This document shows positions 63,909 to 64,000 of a DNA stretch of 64,000 bases, piece by piece. The position numbers were made by a program, and so were the translations under genes. The notes beneath the pieces are model-generated. The model had not been told where the DNA came from, ran no database searches, and worked only from the letters and a program-made list of their open reading frames with translations. The DNA is from Serratia proteamaculans (GTDB taxonomy: Bacteria > Pseudomonadota > Gammaproteobacteria > Enterobacterales > Enterobacteriaceae): assembly GCF_013337185.1 (NCBI RefSeq), contig NZ_SWDE01000001.1:434001-498000 (forward strand). The letters run 5' to 3'. Numbering within the stretch: the stretch's first letter is position 1; each line of letters opens with the position of its first letter.

Positions 63909-64000
63909 ATGATGAAAAGAACCTATAAAGGTGTTGGTGTATTAGCTTTTGCCGCCAGCTCCTTGCTTTCTGTCGGAAATGCAATAGCAGAAGATCCAGC
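63909..64000 (+). CDS. N-terminus of an exported protein (cut by window edge)
   Basis: ATG at 63909 follows AAGGAT and opens a frame beginning MMKRTYKGVGVLAF with a hydrophobic core and a likely cleavage site after NAIA. Only 30 residues are visible before the window ends. It is a secreted or periplasmic protein of unknown type, divergent from the FadL-like gene. Confidence 0.7.
   Translation, partial: MMKRTYKGVGVLAFAASSLLSVGNAIAEDP

Noticed and set aside
63737..63928. A 63-codon plus-strand frame before the last gene
   Set aside because: Overlaps the ribosome site and start of the exported protein in another frame, has no ribosome site and lies in AT-rich promoter DNA.

Overview
The window reads as chromosomal DNA of a Gram-negative gammaproteobacterium of the Enterobacterales, most likely a Serratia-type organism. 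The reasons are a serralysin-type metalloprotease, a periplasmic gamma-glutamyltransferase, recognisable enterobacterial gene sets (dsdC-dsdX and the ygcP/ygcE/yqcE/ygcW/ygcU set), a small YmgB/AriR-like protein and moderately GC-rich coding sequence with AT-rich promoters. Genus assignment is inference. I saw no rRNA, tRNA, CRISPR array, insertion sequence, prophage or replication origin. About 53 protein-coding genes are supported, one cut by the right edge.

Layout. 1-4.1 kb: a three-gene operon for an exported molybdenum hydroxylase (2Fe-2S subunit, Tat-exported Mo subunit, triheme cytochrome c). 4.1-9.7 kb: a possible 26-residue small gene, a DMT exporter divergent from an XRE-cupin regulator, a GNAT acetyltransferase, an exported DUF3857/transglutaminase protein and a LysR regulator. 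9.7-15.2 kb: a GlcG-like protein, a short-chain dehydrogenase with a Tat-like N-terminus, gamma-glutamyltransferase, a LysR regulator and a Tat-exported agmatine-deiminase-like enzyme. 15.2-23.4 kb: a drug-efflux block (TetR/DHA2-MFS pair, then a complete RND tripartite pump), each with its own 8-6-8 bp operator-like dyad. 23.5-30.7 kb: a hypothetical protein, DJ-1/PfpI, MipA/OmpV, an acyl-CoA ligase, a RocG-type glutamate dehydrogenase and a CycA-like permease. 30.8-35.2 kb: serralysin, a YmgB/AriR-like protein, LysR and a MarR-GNAT fusion. 35.1-40.7 kb: an operon MFS / formaldehyde-activating-enzyme homologue / aldo-keto reductase / semialdehyde dehydrogenase with a divergent LysR. 40.8-46.8 kb: the ygc carbohydrate cluster. 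46.8-50 kb: two tandem DUF1254 exported proteins. 50-58.5 kb: quinone-reductase-like flavoprotein/LysR pair, two TDT/SLAC1 transporters flanking a TonB-dependent copper receptor and a DUF2946 protein, and a carboxymuconolactone-decarboxylase-like protein/AraC pair. 58.5-64 kb: dsdC/dsdX, an FAD amine/amino-acid oxidoreductase, a FadL-type porin and the start of an exported protein.

How the parts work together. Most of the window is modular: a small catabolic or efflux operon beside a dedicated, usually divergent, regulator (six LysR, and TetR, XRE, MarR and AraC members). The most notable region is 40.8-46.8 kb. A GlpP-family antiterminator (YgcP) is encoded beside a divergent kinase/transporter and dehydrogenase/oxidase operon pair. 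Both divergent transcripts begin with nearly identical leaders. Each can fold either into an intrinsic terminator or into a competing 7-bp hairpin, and each promoter has a well-formed CRP site. This looks like a twin RNA switch under YgcP control, and is my main candidate for an undescribed system. Other points of interest are the formaldehyde-activating-enzyme homologue in an organism group not expected to make tetrahydromethanopterin, the dsdCX pair lacking dsdA next to an FAD oxidase, and a hairpin that buries the ribosome-binding site of the MarR-GNAT gene.
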